Source: Ilyomonas sp963790435
GTDB taxonomy: Bacteria > Bacteroidota > Bacteroidia > Chitinophagales > Chitinophagaceae
Length of the DNA: 64,000 nt
NCBI GenBank assembly: GCA_963790435.1
Contig: CAWBOI010000001.1
Span: forward strand, 496,001-560,000
Direction of reading: 5' to 3'
Below are positions 1 through 9,154 of this stretch, piece after piece. Both the position numbers and the translations under genes were made by a program. The notes under the pieces were generated by a model that was not told the origin of the DNA, searched no databases, and saw only the letters and a list, made by a program, of their open reading frames with translations. Position 1 is the stretch's first letter. Every line of letters begins with the position of its first letter.

Positions 1-1157
1 CTGCCGTAACCAATAACGTAACTCCAAAATAGATAACTAATGTGTTGGTAGCACGTATTGTATTTTGGGGAAGAAAGTGTTGCACCAGTTTGATTCTGTC
101 GGCAAGCGGCGGCGTAAGTACCGAAAGAATATTAATGATGCCCATTAAAAAAATAAAGAAGGCTGGAAAAAGACGCAAAAACAAATGCCTGCCTTTTTGT
201 ATAAACGAAATGAGTCCCAACAGCAAGGGCAGCCAAAACTCGAAAGCGCGATACACCAACGTAATGGCAAATGCTTCAACAGCAGAATAACCAAAATTGT
301 GAAGAATGAATGTAACCGAAAACTCAACCGCGCCAACACCACGCAAAAACGGAGACGCTACCATGAGCAAAACCGAAACTACATACGCTAAACCCGCAGC
401 CTGCAAGGAAGGATGCGCATGAACGGCCAGCATAGCAACATACAAATGCGCAATGCCGCAAAGCTCTACGCCAAGGGATGAAAAAACGGTATAGAAATAT
501 TGTTTGGCATTCACATCGGCACCACCAATTTCCTTTACGCGCGCTGCTGCTTTCGGATATTTTTGTTGCAGCCAGCGAAAAAGCTTGGTTTCTTTTCGCA
601 CGGCATACATCAAATAAAAAAGGGCAAAAATGAAAAGGGCTAAAAGCAGCAAACCCATTGTGGTTTCATTCTGATTTTTGTTTTGGTTGAACGAAGTAAC
701 CACAACCACAATGCTGATGATAAACGTTGACAAAACACCTGCAAAACCAAACAGCCCCGACGCCTGGTAAATGACAAGCTTGTCTTTAATTTGTTGCTTT
801 ACGCTTTTAGGGATATAAGCCAATGCGCTCACGCCACCGCCTGGTAAAAACACTGATAAAAAGCTGCGTTTTAAAAACAATTCAATACAGAGTTTCAAAG
901 ACAACTTTTGGTTGATGGCACGAAAAGAACTGACGTACATGAGCGATTGAAAAAGCACAAAAACAAACGTGATGAGCGTTGCAACGAGCAGCCAGCTTTT
1001 GTTTGCCGTATGCAAAAACGGAATGATGTTGGCAACTTCGTGGCGTTCTTTATGAAAGAAATAAATACCAATCATAAGGAATAAAACCGCCAGTATCTCT
1101 CGCCAGTAAAGGTGTTTGGGCAGTTTTATTTTTTTATTGAAAACAGAGATTTCCATT
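1..1157 (-). CDS. MprF-like lysylphosphatidylglycerol synthase/flippase, 5' part (runs off the window)
   Basis: The frame is open from an ATG at 1157 to base 1, about 385 codons, so the C-terminus lies outside. The protein is almost wholly hydrophobic, with many transmembrane segments. It carries the flippase-domain signatures FLPGGGVSALAY (about residue 108) and SPFLRGVGAVEFSV (about residue 280), typical of the LPG_synthase_TM family. More membrane helices follow the usual ~300-residue flippase unit (about residues 320-385), as in full-length MprF, which aminoacylates phosphatidylglycerol through a cytosolic C-terminal domain and flips the product. Whether that synthase domain is present cannot be seen, so a stand-alone flippase-like protein remains possible. 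The gene lies 47 bases downstream of the MFS gene on the same strand. Confidence 0.75.
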
Positions 1158-1204
1158 TTAATGAATAATGTGATTGTAAAGTTTTTTGTTCTTTTAAAAG
1201 ACTT

Positions 1205-2374
1205 TTACTGCGATGAACTTTTATAAGATAGCATCAACAGAAAAATGACCAAACCAAAAAGAGAAATGATGCCGAACGACCATTGCAAACCCGCTTCTTG
1301 TGCTATAAAACCCACGGATGGCGGCACTACCAAAAAGCCAAAATAACCAATGGTGGAAACCGATGCCAAAGCCGCGCCACTGCTGGTTTTTGTAGATTTT
1401 CCGGCTAAACTAAACACCAGTGGAACAATGCACGAAACGCCAAAACCCGTCATTACAAAACCTATTAATGCCGTTGTATGATACGGCAAAAAAACAGCCA
1501 GCATTAAGCCTGCGCTAATCAGCAAACCGCTCCATTTTAAAATGGGCACAATGCCTAATTTATTTACAACTTTATCACCTGCCAGCCGCCCTGTTGTCAT
1601 AGCAACCATGTACACCACAAAAGCCGCCGTAGCTGCGCCTTTTGCTGCACCAATTACTTTTTGAAAATAAATGCCGCTCCAGTCGTACATCACATTTTCG
1701 CAGGCCATTGAAGCGAACGCAATGAGAGAAAATGTAAGCAAGTGTTTATCAGGCAAAGAAAAAAGAGGCTTGTTTGGTTGCGGCTCGTGCCGGATATGAT
1801 ACATGTAAGGATAACAAACGATTGACAAAATCATCAACACAACACTCACCGATAAAAAATGATAGTAAATAGAAACCTGGGTAGATGCAATAAAAGCGGT
1901 AAACAGATAACCTACCGCAGCACCGGCAAAGCCAGCCATGCTCCACAAGCCATGAAACGAAGTGATGATGGATTTGCCATACAAACCCTGCACTTCAACC
2001 GCTTGTGCGTTCATTGAAAGGTTTAATAAATTGCGTGAAGAGCCAAACAGAAACAAGATGATGGCTAACTGCCATGCCGCTGTTGTAAATGCCAATGAAA
2101 ACAACACCATGTTATAAAAAATAGCACCAAACAAAGTGATGCTTTTGCTGCTGTAGAGGTTTAATAATTTGCCGGTAAACGGAACAGTTACCAACACACC
2201 AATGGGCGATGCCAGCAACAAACTTCCCAGTTTCGCATCGCTTAAATGAAGTTGTTGCTGAAAGGCAGGAATGCGCGATGCCCAGGTGGAATAGCCAAAC
2301 CCTGAAATGAAAAAAAAGATGGTGGTGGCGATACGGTATGTCCGCGGCGACTGGTAGCTGCCTTGCAGGTTCAT
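1205..2374 (-). CDS. MFS transporter, YbjJ-like
   Basis: A 389-residue protein with about twelve hydrophobic segments, the normal size for the major facilitator superfamily. The stretch SSRNLLNLSMNAQAVEVQ followed by SFHGLWSMAGFAGAAVGYL (about residues 112-157) is characteristic of the YbjJ-type inner membrane MFS branch. The substrate cannot be told from the sequence. The start at 2374 is preceded by a TAnnTTTG element ending only about six bases upstream, so the mRNA may be nearly leaderless. The MprF-like gene follows on the same strand and may be cotranscribed. Confidence 0.85.
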   Translation of the reverse strand: MNLQGSYQSPRTYRIATTIFFFISGFGYSTWASRIPAFQQQLHLSDAKLGSLLLASPIGVLVTVPFTGKLLNLYSSKSITLFGAIFYNMVLFSLAFTTAAWQLAIILFLFGSSRNLLNLSMNAQAVEVQGLYGKSIITSFHGLWSMAGFAGAAVGYLFTAFIASTQVSIYYHFLSVSVVLMILSIVCYPYMYHIRHEPQPNKPLFSLPDKHLLTFSLIAFASMACENVMYDWSGIYFQKVIGAAKGAATAAFVVYMVAMTTGRLAGDKVVNKLGIVPILKWSGLLISAGLMLAVFLPYHTTALIGFVMTGFGVSCIVPLVFSLAGKSTKTSSGAALASVSTIGYFGFLVVPPSVGFIAQEAGLQWSFGIISLFGLVIFLLMLSYKSSSQ

Positions 2375-2379
2375 AGCTG

Positions 2380-2387
2380 CAAAAATA
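2380..2387 (-). promoter_or_regulatory. Bacteroidota -7 element (TATTTTTG) of the MFS gene
   Basis: Read on the minus strand this is TATTTTTG, matching the Bacteroidota -7 consensus TAnnTTTG. It ends six bases before the MFS start codon, so transcription would begin at or next to the ATG. No clear -33 TTTG was found. Confidence 0.4.
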
Positions 2388-2437
2388 TTATGCGCAAGCT
2401 GAAGTTATTGTAAAGTTTTTGTTGAATGGATAAACGG

Positions 2438-3211
2438 CTATTTGATTTGTGTTGATTGAGAGAAATTCTGAATGCTTTGTGTGAGCCCTGCATACAAGTG
2501 ATAGAGTTGCGGATAAGACTGCAATAACTGAAGATGCCTTTGAATGGTAAACTCATCATACCGTATGGCAGGACCCGTTTGCAATTGCGCAGCCGGAAAC
2601 CATTGTAAACGTTCTGCGGTTTCTTTAATTAGAGGATACAACAGGGAAAAGTTCAAGTTTTGTTTTGCACAGAAATCTTGCGTTAGCGCATACAAGTGAT
2701 TGGTGAAGTTAGAACAAAGCACCGCAGCCAGATGCAGTTGCAAACGTTGTTCATCAGATGCGATGTTGACTTCATTGCCGGTTGAAGAAGCGAGTTGAAA
2801 TAATATATCCACATTCTCTTTTGTATTCGCATCCACAAAAAAAGGAATGGCCGGAATGTATGGCATCTCTTTCCGAAGGCTTTGCAGCGGGTATAGCACA
2901 CCATAATTTTGAAAGCGGTTCAATACTTCTTTTGAAGTTGCGCCGCTGGTATGCACAACTAAGGTTTTGGTTTTGTTGATTTTTTTCGCAATCGTTTCGA
3001 TGGCACTATCGGCAACCGCTATGAGGCAAACATCGGTGCCCTCATTAATCCGGGAAAGGTCAACCGTAATTTCTGCATTCATTACGTGCGCCATTTTATT
3101 TAAAGCCGCTGGATTTCGTCCCCAAATGCCAGTAATGGTGTTGTTGGCCTCTTTCAATAATTTGCCTAAAATAAAAGCCACGTTTCCAGTTCCTATGATT
3201 GCTATATTCAT
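2438..3211 (-). CDS. Rossmann-like / DUF2520 domain protein
   Basis: A 257-residue soluble protein. The N-terminus has a dinucleotide-binding GxGxxA turn (GTGNVA at residues 7-12) after a beta strand, followed by a Rossmann-like domain. The C-terminal half is helical, with HLAAVLCSNFTNHLYAL, the signature of DUF2520. The family resembles NADP/F420-dependent oxidoreductases of the ketopantoate/6-phosphogluconate type, but its reaction is not known. It lies 63 bases upstream of the MFS gene on the same strand. Confidence 0.85.
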   Translation of the reverse strand: MNIAIIGTGNVAFILGKLLKEANNTITGIWGRNPAALNKMAHVMNAEITVDLSRINEGTDVCLIAVADSAIETIAKKINKTKTLVVHTSGATSKEVLNRFQNYGVLYPLQSLRKEMPYIPAIPFFVDANTKENVDILFQLASSTGNEVNIASDEQRLQLHLAAVLCSNFTNHLYALTQDFCAKQNLNFSLLYPLIKETAERLQWFPAAQLQTGPAIRYDEFTIQRHLQLLQSYPQLYHLYAGLTQSIQNFSQSTQIK

Positions 3212-3342
3212 ACTTCTTTATTTTTTGATTGTGTTGGTAAGATAAGAGGAATGTTTCCTTCAATACTTAATCAGCCTTTTATGACTGAAAAGCGGCACTT
3301 AATTTTTTTGGCAAAACAAAAGATTGGAGCCATAATTTTTCA

Positions 3343-3374
3343 TTTGGCATTTTACAATCACTCACCTATTTTTG
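3343..3374 (+). promoter_or_regulatory. Promoter of the tRNA-Ser/tRNA-Pro unit
   Basis: TTTG at 3343-3346 and TATTTTTG at 3367-3374 are separated by 20 bases, matching the Bacteroidota -33/-7 pattern. The first tRNA begins 20 bases downstream of the -7 element, giving a short 5' leader. Confidence 0.6.
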
Positions 3375-3393
3375 CAGCCCTTTAAAAGGGAAC

Positions 3394-3482
3394 GGTGAGG
3401 TGGATGAGTGGCTGAAATCAGTAGTTTGCTAAACTGCCGTACGGGTAACTCTGTACCGAGGGTTCGAATCCCTCCCTCACCG
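3394..3482 (+). tRNA. tRNA-Ser(GCU)
   Basis: Acceptor arms GGTGAGG (3394-3400) and CCTCACC (3475-3481) pair fully. The anticodon stem GTAGT/ACTGC encloses the GCT anticodon at 3428-3430. A long variable arm (about 3438-3457) marks a class II tRNA. The T arm is GAGGG-TTCGAAT-CCCTC. The discriminator base is G and CCA is not encoded. Confidence 0.95.
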
Positions 3483-3505
3483 CTGATAAAAGGTGATATC
3501 AATTT

Positions 3506-3579
3506 CGGGGCGTAGCGTAGCCCGGTATCGCGCCTGGTTTGGGACCAGGAGGTCGTAGGTTCGAATCCTGCCGCCCCGA
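3506..3579 (+). tRNA. tRNA-Pro(UGG)
   Basis: Acceptor arms CGGGGCG (3506-3512) and CGCCCCG (3572-3578) pair fully. The anticodon stem CCTGG/CCAGG encloses TGG at 3540-3542. The T loop is TTCGAAT. The discriminator is A and CCA is not encoded. The gene is 23 bases downstream of tRNA-Ser and probably shares its transcript. Confidence 0.95.
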
Positions 3580-3581
3580 CA

Positions 3582-3611
3582 AAAAGCCTCTTCAAAATAG
3601 AAGAGGCTTTT
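3582..3611 (+). terminator. Rho-independent terminator of the tRNA unit
   Basis: The 12-base arms AAAAGCCTCTTC (3582-3593) and GAAGAGGCTTTT (3600-3611) are perfectly complementary around a six-base loop and end in a T run. The hairpin starts three bases after tRNA-Pro. Confidence 0.85.
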
Positions 3612-4034
3612 CTATGTTGAGCATTGAAGTTCTACGTTTTTCCATCCAATTTACTGATTTATCAAGAGATACAGAAAGAGCCGGCAATGATGAAAATAAT
3701 TTCCGGATAGCTATTTCGTAGCCATTATTATTGTTGACTTTGGGGAGAAAGGTGGCAGAAATACTGATGTAGAAAGCACATACACTCATAGATGCGTTGT
3801 AACCTGTTCACAGATGTGTTGAATAGAGAGCATACGACCGGGTTTAAAGATTGGGAAGATATACAAAGCCCTTAAGAAATTAGCAATAAGCTTCAGCCTG
3901 ATCGTATACTCTTATTTGAAAAACCGGTGATCGTATTAACCAAGCTCTGAACGTTTTGGGCGGCAGAAGATTTTGATACTGCATTCTATGAATAATTCAT
4001 TTTCAGTTTGCCAAGCAACGGCCATGCGCTTATA
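3612..4034. other. Intergenic stretch with no recognisable gene
   Basis: About 420 bases between the tRNA terminator and the next terminator. No frame stays open with convincing coding character, and no RNA structure or repeat was recognised. Short peptide-like runs on the plus strand near 3920-4010 are broken by stops and could be old coding remnants. Confidence 0.4.
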
Positions 4035-4070
4035 AAAAGAGATTGCTCTAATGTTAGAGCAATCTCTTTT
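4035..4070. terminator. Terminator hairpin downstream of the PAP2/haloperoxidase gene
   Basis: Perfect 17-base arms at 4035-4051 and 4054-4070 (AAAAGAGATTGCTCTAA and its complement) are flanked by T runs in both directions. It lies 24 bases beyond the stop of the minus-strand gene. Confidence 0.8.
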
Positions 4071-4093
4071 ATTCGATTTTTATGGGTTTCGGC

Positions 4094-5437
4094 TTAGTGC
4101 AAATTGAGTATTCGCAAAATATTATCTGTTACTTTTTTGCCTTGAATATATCCGGTGTCAACAGAAGGCTGGTAATGAATACCTGCCAATACTCTTGAAT
4201 AACCTGCATTTAAAGCAATATCATGAAAAGAATTAAAAGTGATCGTTGTTAAGCCCAGATAATCATAAGTATGATCTGTAAAGCTGCCGATATTACCAAA
4301 AATAGAAGCTAAAGCATCCGCTGCAGCAGTAGAAATAACCGCATGCGCAGCCGGGTACTCAGGATGTGCCGGAGTTGCTATCTGAGAATTCCATGTGGTG
4401 TAGCCCATTACATTACGTATATAAGTTATAGGGCGTACAAGATTGTACTTGTATTTTGCTTGCCAGCAACTAATAGTTGCATCACTTAAGCAGGCGCCTG
4501 ATACTGCATATGCAAAAGCGGCTTTGTCCAGGTGCGTGCCGGTTTGTTTTACAACCTGTTGCAAAATACTAAGCCAATGCCCTGCTGCGGTTACACCCGG
4601 TATATCTCTCCAAAATAAGCCCTGGTTGATTTCGGCTGGAGTTAAGTGCAGAGAAATATTGTAATCGTTTAACACCATTTGATAAAATTCAGACTTTGGA
4701 TTTTCAGAATAGGGAATATGCCGCCCTGGTTGCGTATTATCAATGCTGCCTGCTATCACTGGCCTGTTTTTTCCAAGATAAGGGGTGCTTGCCGGAGCAA
4801 AAGCAGATGGGGTTGACATCCATAAACCCGGACCTACAGGCGGCGTATAAGGAAGAGATTGATTTTTGTAGCCGTCCGTTTCCGACCAGTTGAAAACAGC
4901 AGTAGCTACTGCTGTTCCGAAACTGTCAGCACGGGCAACCATATCTATATTTGCTATAGAAAGATAAGAAGCGTTTAATGCATTTTCAAGTGAGTCAATA
5001 GCAGCCTTATCAACTGTATTTGCATTTTTAAAAATGTTCCGGTTCATGATTGCTAAGGCAGTGTTTACACTGGCCGGCCAATAGTATAGTTTAAATTGAT
5101 TTGCCTGTGGAAGACCAGTTAATCCGTTCCACTTGCCACGGGTATTTAAACTTAAATCTGTGCCCGGGGCAAGTGCTTCTAAAGCTGCGATGCCTGAATA
5201 TGCATAGTACCTTAAAAAAGAGGCATTGGGTATGCCGGTAGCATCACGCTCCAGACGAATTTGCATTGTCATCCATTTATCTATTACGTCGGCAGAGTAA
5301 TCTGACGCGTCATTTCTTGGCCGCAGGGGTAACTGATCGGGTTTGTTGCAGCGAATGAAAATGCTGCTTGATAAAATGAGGAGAGCTAAGGCAACACGAA
5401 GTGAAGTAATGTTTGATGAGAGAAAGAATCGTTTCAT
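4094..5437 (-). CDS. Vanadium-dependent haloperoxidase-type PAP2 phosphatase lipoprotein
   Basis: A 447-residue protein with a hydrophobic N-terminus ending at Cys30 (SSSIFIRC), which fits a lipoprotein signal of loose Bacteroidota type. The C-terminal third has the vanadate/phosphate-binding pattern of the vanadium haloperoxidase branch of the PAP2 superfamily: KYKYNLVRP (Lys328, Arg335), PEYPAAHAV (His365) and SRVLAGIHYQPSVD (Arg415, His421, Asp427). The usual serine of the S-G-H motif is replaced (AAH). Chain length and motif spacing fit this family rather than small membrane PAP2 enzymes. It could halogenate or dephosphorylate a substrate at the envelope; the sequence does not decide. A paired repeat (5569-5602) lies in its upstream region. 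Confidence 0.8.
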   Translation of the reverse strand: MKRFFLSSNITSLRVALALLILSSSIFIRCNKPDQLPLRPRNDASDYSADVIDKWMTMQIRLERDATGIPNASFLRYYAYSGIAALEALAPGTDLSLNTRGKWNGLTGLPQANQFKLYYWPASVNTALAIMNRNIFKNANTVDKAAIDSLENALNASYLSIANIDMVARADSFGTAVATAVFNWSETDGYKNQSLPYTPPVGPGLWMSTPSAFAPASTPYLGKNRPVIAGSIDNTQPGRHIPYSENPKSEFYQMVLNDYNISLHLTPAEINQGLFWRDIPGVTAAGHWLSILQQVVKQTGTHLDKAAFAYAVSGACLSDATISCWQAKYKYNLVRPITYIRNVMGYTTWNSQIATPAHPEYPAAHAVISTAAADALASIFGNIGSFTDHTYDYLGLTTITFNSFHDIALNAGYSRVLAGIHYQPSVDTGYIQGKKVTDNILRILNLH

Positions 5438-5568
5438 AACAGTTGATTTTAATGATAAAAGAATAAAGGTTTTGTGCCGATGGCTTATTTCTATTTTATG
5501 TGTATGAAGAGTGTTCGTTTTTACTATTGTGAAAATAGTCAGTGTTTTCTCCTGGTAAAAAGGGTATT

Positions 5569-5602
5569 GAGTAGTTAGCTTACATGGAGGATAGTTTGCA
5601 GA
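5569..5602 (-). promoter_or_regulatory. Paired direct repeat, possible LytTR operator (PAP2 gene)
   Basis: Plus-strand reading shows GAGTAGTTAGC at 5569-5579 and GATAGTTTGCAG at 5590-5601, half-sites offset by 20 bases. The same layout occurs at 9155-9188 upstream of another gene in the cluster. LytTR regulators bind direct repeats about one to two turns apart, and a LytTR gene lies at 9269-10021. The link is inference. Confidence 0.4.
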
Positions 5603-5652
5603 AATGATCTCTTATTTTACCTACAGTGAGATAATGGTTCACTAATGAACAG

Positions 5653-5669
5653 GGAGCTGTAGAAACAGC
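5653..5669. repeat. 17-base repeat with short hairpin (copy 1)
   Basis: GGAGCTGTAGAAACAGC is identical to 7484-7500. AGCTGT and ACAGCT can pair around AGAA. It sits about 215 bases upstream of the PAP2 start and 24 bases past the end of the T9SS gene. Confidence 0.5.
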
Positions 5670-5692
5670 TACCTGTTTGTATTTATGTTGTA

Positions 5693-7417
5693 TTAATGTA
5701 CAACATAAATCTTTTGGGTTTGCATTTGATTGTCTACTTGCATCTTTACTACATACATGCCTGCAGTAACATTTTCGCTTTTGGCATTCCAGGTAAACTG
5801 ATGTGTGCCGGGTTGCATTTGTGCATCAGCCAGTGTTTTTATCAATCTTCCATCCATATCATAAATAGTCAGCGTAACTTTTTGTGATTGAGAAAGACCA
5901 AATGAAATGGTTGCAGAATTGGAAGCAGGATTGGGGTACACTGATAGAGCTGCTGTGTTGGATTTGATGTCTGATGCAATTGCACCTGGCTTAGCTTCAT
6001 CCTCTTTTTCTTCTTCACCGCAACGGCCGAGTTTGATAAGCCAGGTATCAACGCCGCCATCCGATTTTTTTATATCGCCATCGGTTGATGAAGTTGAGCA
6101 TAAGATATGTAAACTGCCATCCAGAGATTCATATCCATTTGTTATTCCTGCATCATAATCGGAACCACCAAGTACTTTATACCACTCTTCATTTCCATCC
6201 GCATCAAACTTTGACACCAGTGCGTCAAACGTAGAGGGAACCCCAATAACACCCACAGCACCAACTTCAACGACTCCTCCATCTCTGGTTGCAAATATTC
6301 CAAAGCCACCTCTTTCTCCGGGTTTAGCATAACTTTTACTCCATATTATATTGCCTGTAGATGGATTTATTTTTGTCAAAAATGAAACAAGCGTATCCTT
6401 CCCATTAATATCGCCATCAGTAGAAAAACTGAAACCATCTATTACTATATTTCCATCAGTGGCTTTCGCAATGGCATAGCTGCTGGGTTCATCATAATTA
6501 CTACCGCCTACTGTTTTTTGCCAGATGATTTTGCCAGATAAATTTATTTTAACAACCCAGGCATCCTGGTCTCCATGATTATTAGTAACATCTCCATCGT
6601 TTGAATAAGTGCCGCCATCAAAGAGCAAACCTTCTTCTGAATTGGTTATAGCATAAGCATCGTCAGCCCCGCTGCCTCCATAACAATGCTGTGATAACAA
6701 ATTCCCTTTAGGTCCCAACTGAACAATCCATGCATCATAATCACCGTGATTGCCACTCACATCACCATCATTTGATGTGGTTACCGCACCAATGGCGTAA
6801 CTACCATAAAAAGTTTGAATGACTCCATTCGCATAATCATCCCCGGATCCACCATAATTTTTTTGCCATTCCATTTTACCGGTAGCCGTAAGCTTTACTA
6901 TCCATACATCGTATCCGCCGTGGTTTCCGGTTACATCACCGTCAGCAGAAGAACTATAACCAGCTGCAAGATAACCACCGTCAAAAGTGTGCACGATATC
7001 ATTAAATAAATCATCACCGGTTCCGCCAAATGTTTTAGTCCATTCAAGTTGTCTTTGCTTATTGTATTTTGCAATAAAGGCATCTTCACCATTGGCAGCA
7101 GGCACTCTGAAATCTCCATCCTGCGAGTTCGTTCCACCTGCCACTATAAAACCACCATCGCTTGTAGGTATAAGTTTACTTGCATAGTCATCTCCACTAC
7201 CACCGAGGGTAGTTTGTTTGTTCAGGCAGGGTACTTTATCGTTATGCGTCAAAGCAGAACCAAGTTTAGTATCTGATAGCAACTTGTTGTCTTTTGAATA
7301 ATTAAATATTTTCTTTTTGGAAAATGGTAAATGTCCTGGCACTTGTGCGCTGATGGTAAAGACCGTTGAAACAAGTGTAATTACAATTGTGAATTGTTTG
7401 AAGAGTAAAGTTTTCAT
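5693..7417 (-). CDS. T9SS-secreted protein with repeated GGSGDDYA-type units
   Basis: The start is taken at 7417 (MKTLLFKQF), because this gives a proper signal peptide ending near ISAQ; the frame stays open upstream to 7525. The mature protein is built of about seven units of roughly 55-65 residues. Each has a G-G-[ST]-G-x-D-[DY] core, a DGG or near-equivalent turn and a W-[IV]-[VA]-K strand, resembling beta-propeller or delta-60-like repeats. The C-terminal ~75 residues (LSVYPNPASNSATISF through GMYVVKMQ to KIYVVH) are a type A T9SS sorting domain, so the protein should cross the outer membrane and be anchored or released outside. The ligand is unknown. It sits between two other secreted-protein genes on the same strand. 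Confidence 0.85.
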   Translation of the reverse strand: MKTLLFKQFTIVITLVSTVFTISAQVPGHLPFSKKKIFNYSKDNKLLSDTKLGSALTHNDKVPCLNKQTTLGGSGDDYASKLIPTSDGGFIVAGGTNSQDGDFRVPAANGEDAFIAKYNKQRQLEWTKTFGGTGDDLFNDIVHTFDGGYLAAGYSSSADGDVTGNHGGYDVWIVKLTATGKMEWQKNYGGSGDDYANGVIQTFYGSYAIGAVTTSNDGDVSGNHGDYDAWIVQLGPKGNLLSQHCYGGSGADDAYAITNSEEGLLFDGGTYSNDGDVTNNHGDQDAWVVKINLSGKIIWQKTVGGSNYDEPSSYAIAKATDGNIVIDGFSFSTDGDINGKDTLVSFLTKINPSTGNIIWSKSYAKPGERGGFGIFATRDGGVVEVGAVGVIGVPSTFDALVSKFDADGNEEWYKVLGGSDYDAGITNGYESLDGSLHILCSTSSTDGDIKKSDGGVDTWLIKLGRCGEEEKEDEAKPGAIASDIKSNTAALSVYPNPASNSATISFGLSQSQKVTLTIYDMDGRLIKTLADAQMQPGTHQFTWNAKSENVTAGMYVVKMQVDNQMQTQKIYVVH

Positions 7418-7483
7418 GGTTTTTGTTTTAAAGATTATTGAAGAGTAAAAACTTAATTGACAATGGTAGTGAGCATAAAGTAA

Positions 7484-7500
7484 GGAGCTGTAGAAACAGC
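7484..7500. repeat. 17-base repeat with short hairpin (copy 2)
   Basis: Identical to 5653-5669. It lies about 67 bases upstream of the T9SS gene starting at 7417, in its probable promoter or leader. A half-site-like GGTAGTGAGC lies just beside it at 7465-7474. Confidence 0.5.
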
Positions 7501-7563
7501 CCCAATTGTCGCATGTTTGCACCAAAGAATCTGTCGAAGAAAGCAGCTAGGTTCATAAAGGAT

Positions 7564-9069
7564 TTATTCTTTTACAAACTTTATCGTTGTTGTTTTTTCG
7601 CCTGATTGTATTCTTACATAATAACTGCCTGCTGCCAGTTTTTGTATATTGAACTGATAGCTTTCATTACTTGAACTTGATTGCTGAATGAGTTTTCCTG
7701 AAACAGAAAACAATGAAAGTGTTGTTTTGGCTGATGCATGTAAACCATTAATGGTTATTACATCTTTTGATGGATTGGGATACAACCCCAGAGTGACTGC
7801 CTTGCTTATCTCATTCTTTGTAATAGATAAAGTGCTTGCCTCATCTGCTGCATTATTGTTTAATGAAAAACGATATTTCCATTTGTAAATACCACCATTG
7901 ATATCTGACGAATGACCTCTGCCTGCCCAGCCGATTAAAGGATTAAGAAATACAACTGCGAAAGGATTAAAATCACTGCTCGAATCAATCAGCTTCCATG
8001 TAGCTCCATAATCATTGCTGTAAGAAGAACCTGAAACAGGTTCAGCGCCATAAGGTATGGTACTTACGAAGGTGTGTGTGAAAGGAATAGCCGTAATAAA
8101 TAATCCCATCGGGTAGCCGGTAAAACTTTTATCTGCCCATGTTTTGCCGCCATCCTGTGTTTCTATTTCCTTCGTTCCTTCGGACCCATAGATAACACCC
8201 AAACCATTTTGTTTATCAGCAAAAGCAAAACAGTAAACACCCGTTGCTAAAGTATAGGGAAACTGTTGCCAGGTTTTACCAAAATCATCAGAGCGATAAA
8301 AATAATTATTGCCGTGGCTGTCGCTTGCATCAAACCAAATCCTGTTTCGAGAAGCTGCGTAAGGATTAAAGGTAGAGCTGAAAACATAACCTTCTGCCGG
8401 TGGTATATTTTGCTTTGGAACACGCTGCCATGTTTTGCCCGCATCGCTGGTAGTGTAAATTTCCATTCTTAAAGAATCTATACCATCATCATCGCCAACA
8501 GTAACACCATGTTGAGCATCGAAAAAATGAACAAAATCAGGAAATGAATTTGCACCAAAAAGCTTACCCGGCTCAAGCTGTTTCCAGGTGTCGCCCCCAT
8601 CAGTAGTTTTAAACATGGATCCGCCATAGTTAAAGGCGTCATACATTGCAGCATAACATGTGTTTGCATCAATAGCTGCAATACCACTTAACCCATAGCC
8701 AGCAGGTGCATCTACTGAATCAAGCCGCCATGTTTTGCCTCCGTCTGCCGTACGCAAAAATTGATTGGCATCATAAGGCACAGAGTCATAATCAATATGT
8801 TCCCACACTGAGTTAAAGGTTGGTACTTTTATCTGTGGCACAAAGCTGTTGTAAGTATGCGGCGCGTTAATATCTTTCCAGTAAGGATTTATTTTTATTC
8901 CAAAGTTTTGGTTTGATTCTTTCACACTCCGGTTCTGTTTCATGTGACTTATGAAATTATTTTTCCATTTCATCTCGGCCACTTTTTTTGATTGTGCACT
9001 GGCACTAAAAACTCCTATTAAAACTGTAATACAACAAAGGATAAACTTTTGGTGGAGTAAAGTTTTCAT
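7564..9069 (-). CDS. T9SS-secreted BNR/Asp-box repeat protein
   Basis: A 501-residue protein with a signal peptide (residues 1 to about 25, ending SASAQ). At least five Asp-box motifs follow: TTDGGDTWKQL, TSDAGKTWQRV, SDDFGKTWQQF, TQDGGKTWADK and SNDYGATWKLI, spread over about residues 105-375. Such repeats form sialidase-like or YCF48-like beta-propellers. The C-terminus (LGLYPNPSKDVITING to TTIKFVKE) is a type A T9SS sorting domain. No sialidase active-site set was recognised, so a binding or structural role is as likely as catalysis. A paired repeat resembling that of the PAP2 gene lies 86-119 bases upstream. Confidence 0.85.
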   Translation of the reverse strand: MKTLLHQKFILCCITVLIGVFSASAQSKKVAEMKWKNNFISHMKQNRSVKESNQNFGIKINPYWKDINAPHTYNSFVPQIKVPTFNSVWEHIDYDSVPYDANQFLRTADGGKTWRLDSVDAPAGYGLSGIAAIDANTCYAAMYDAFNYGGSMFKTTDGGDTWKQLEPGKLFGANSFPDFVHFFDAQHGVTVGDDDGIDSLRMEIYTTSDAGKTWQRVPKQNIPPAEGYVFSSTFNPYAASRNRIWFDASDSHGNNYFYRSDDFGKTWQQFPYTLATGVYCFAFADKQNGLGVIYGSEGTKEIETQDGGKTWADKSFTGYPMGLFITAIPFTHTFVSTIPYGAEPVSGSSYSNDYGATWKLIDSSSDFNPFAVVFLNPLIGWAGRGHSSDINGGIYKWKYRFSLNNNAADEASTLSITKNEISKAVTLGLYPNPSKDVITINGLHASAKTTLSLFSVSGKLIQQSSSSNESYQFNIQKLAAGSYYVRIQSGEKTTTIKFVKE

Positions 9070-9154
9070 ACATTCTGTTTTGATTGGTTATGTGAAGAAT
9101 ACTATTTTGGCGGACTGAAATTATTTGCAATCCAATCAAAAAGAAAGATGGAAT

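Noticed and set aside
7466..7494. Full LytTR-type repeat pair upstream of the middle T9SS gene
   Set aside because: Only the first half-site is convincing; the second does not match at the 20-base offset seen in the other two promoters.
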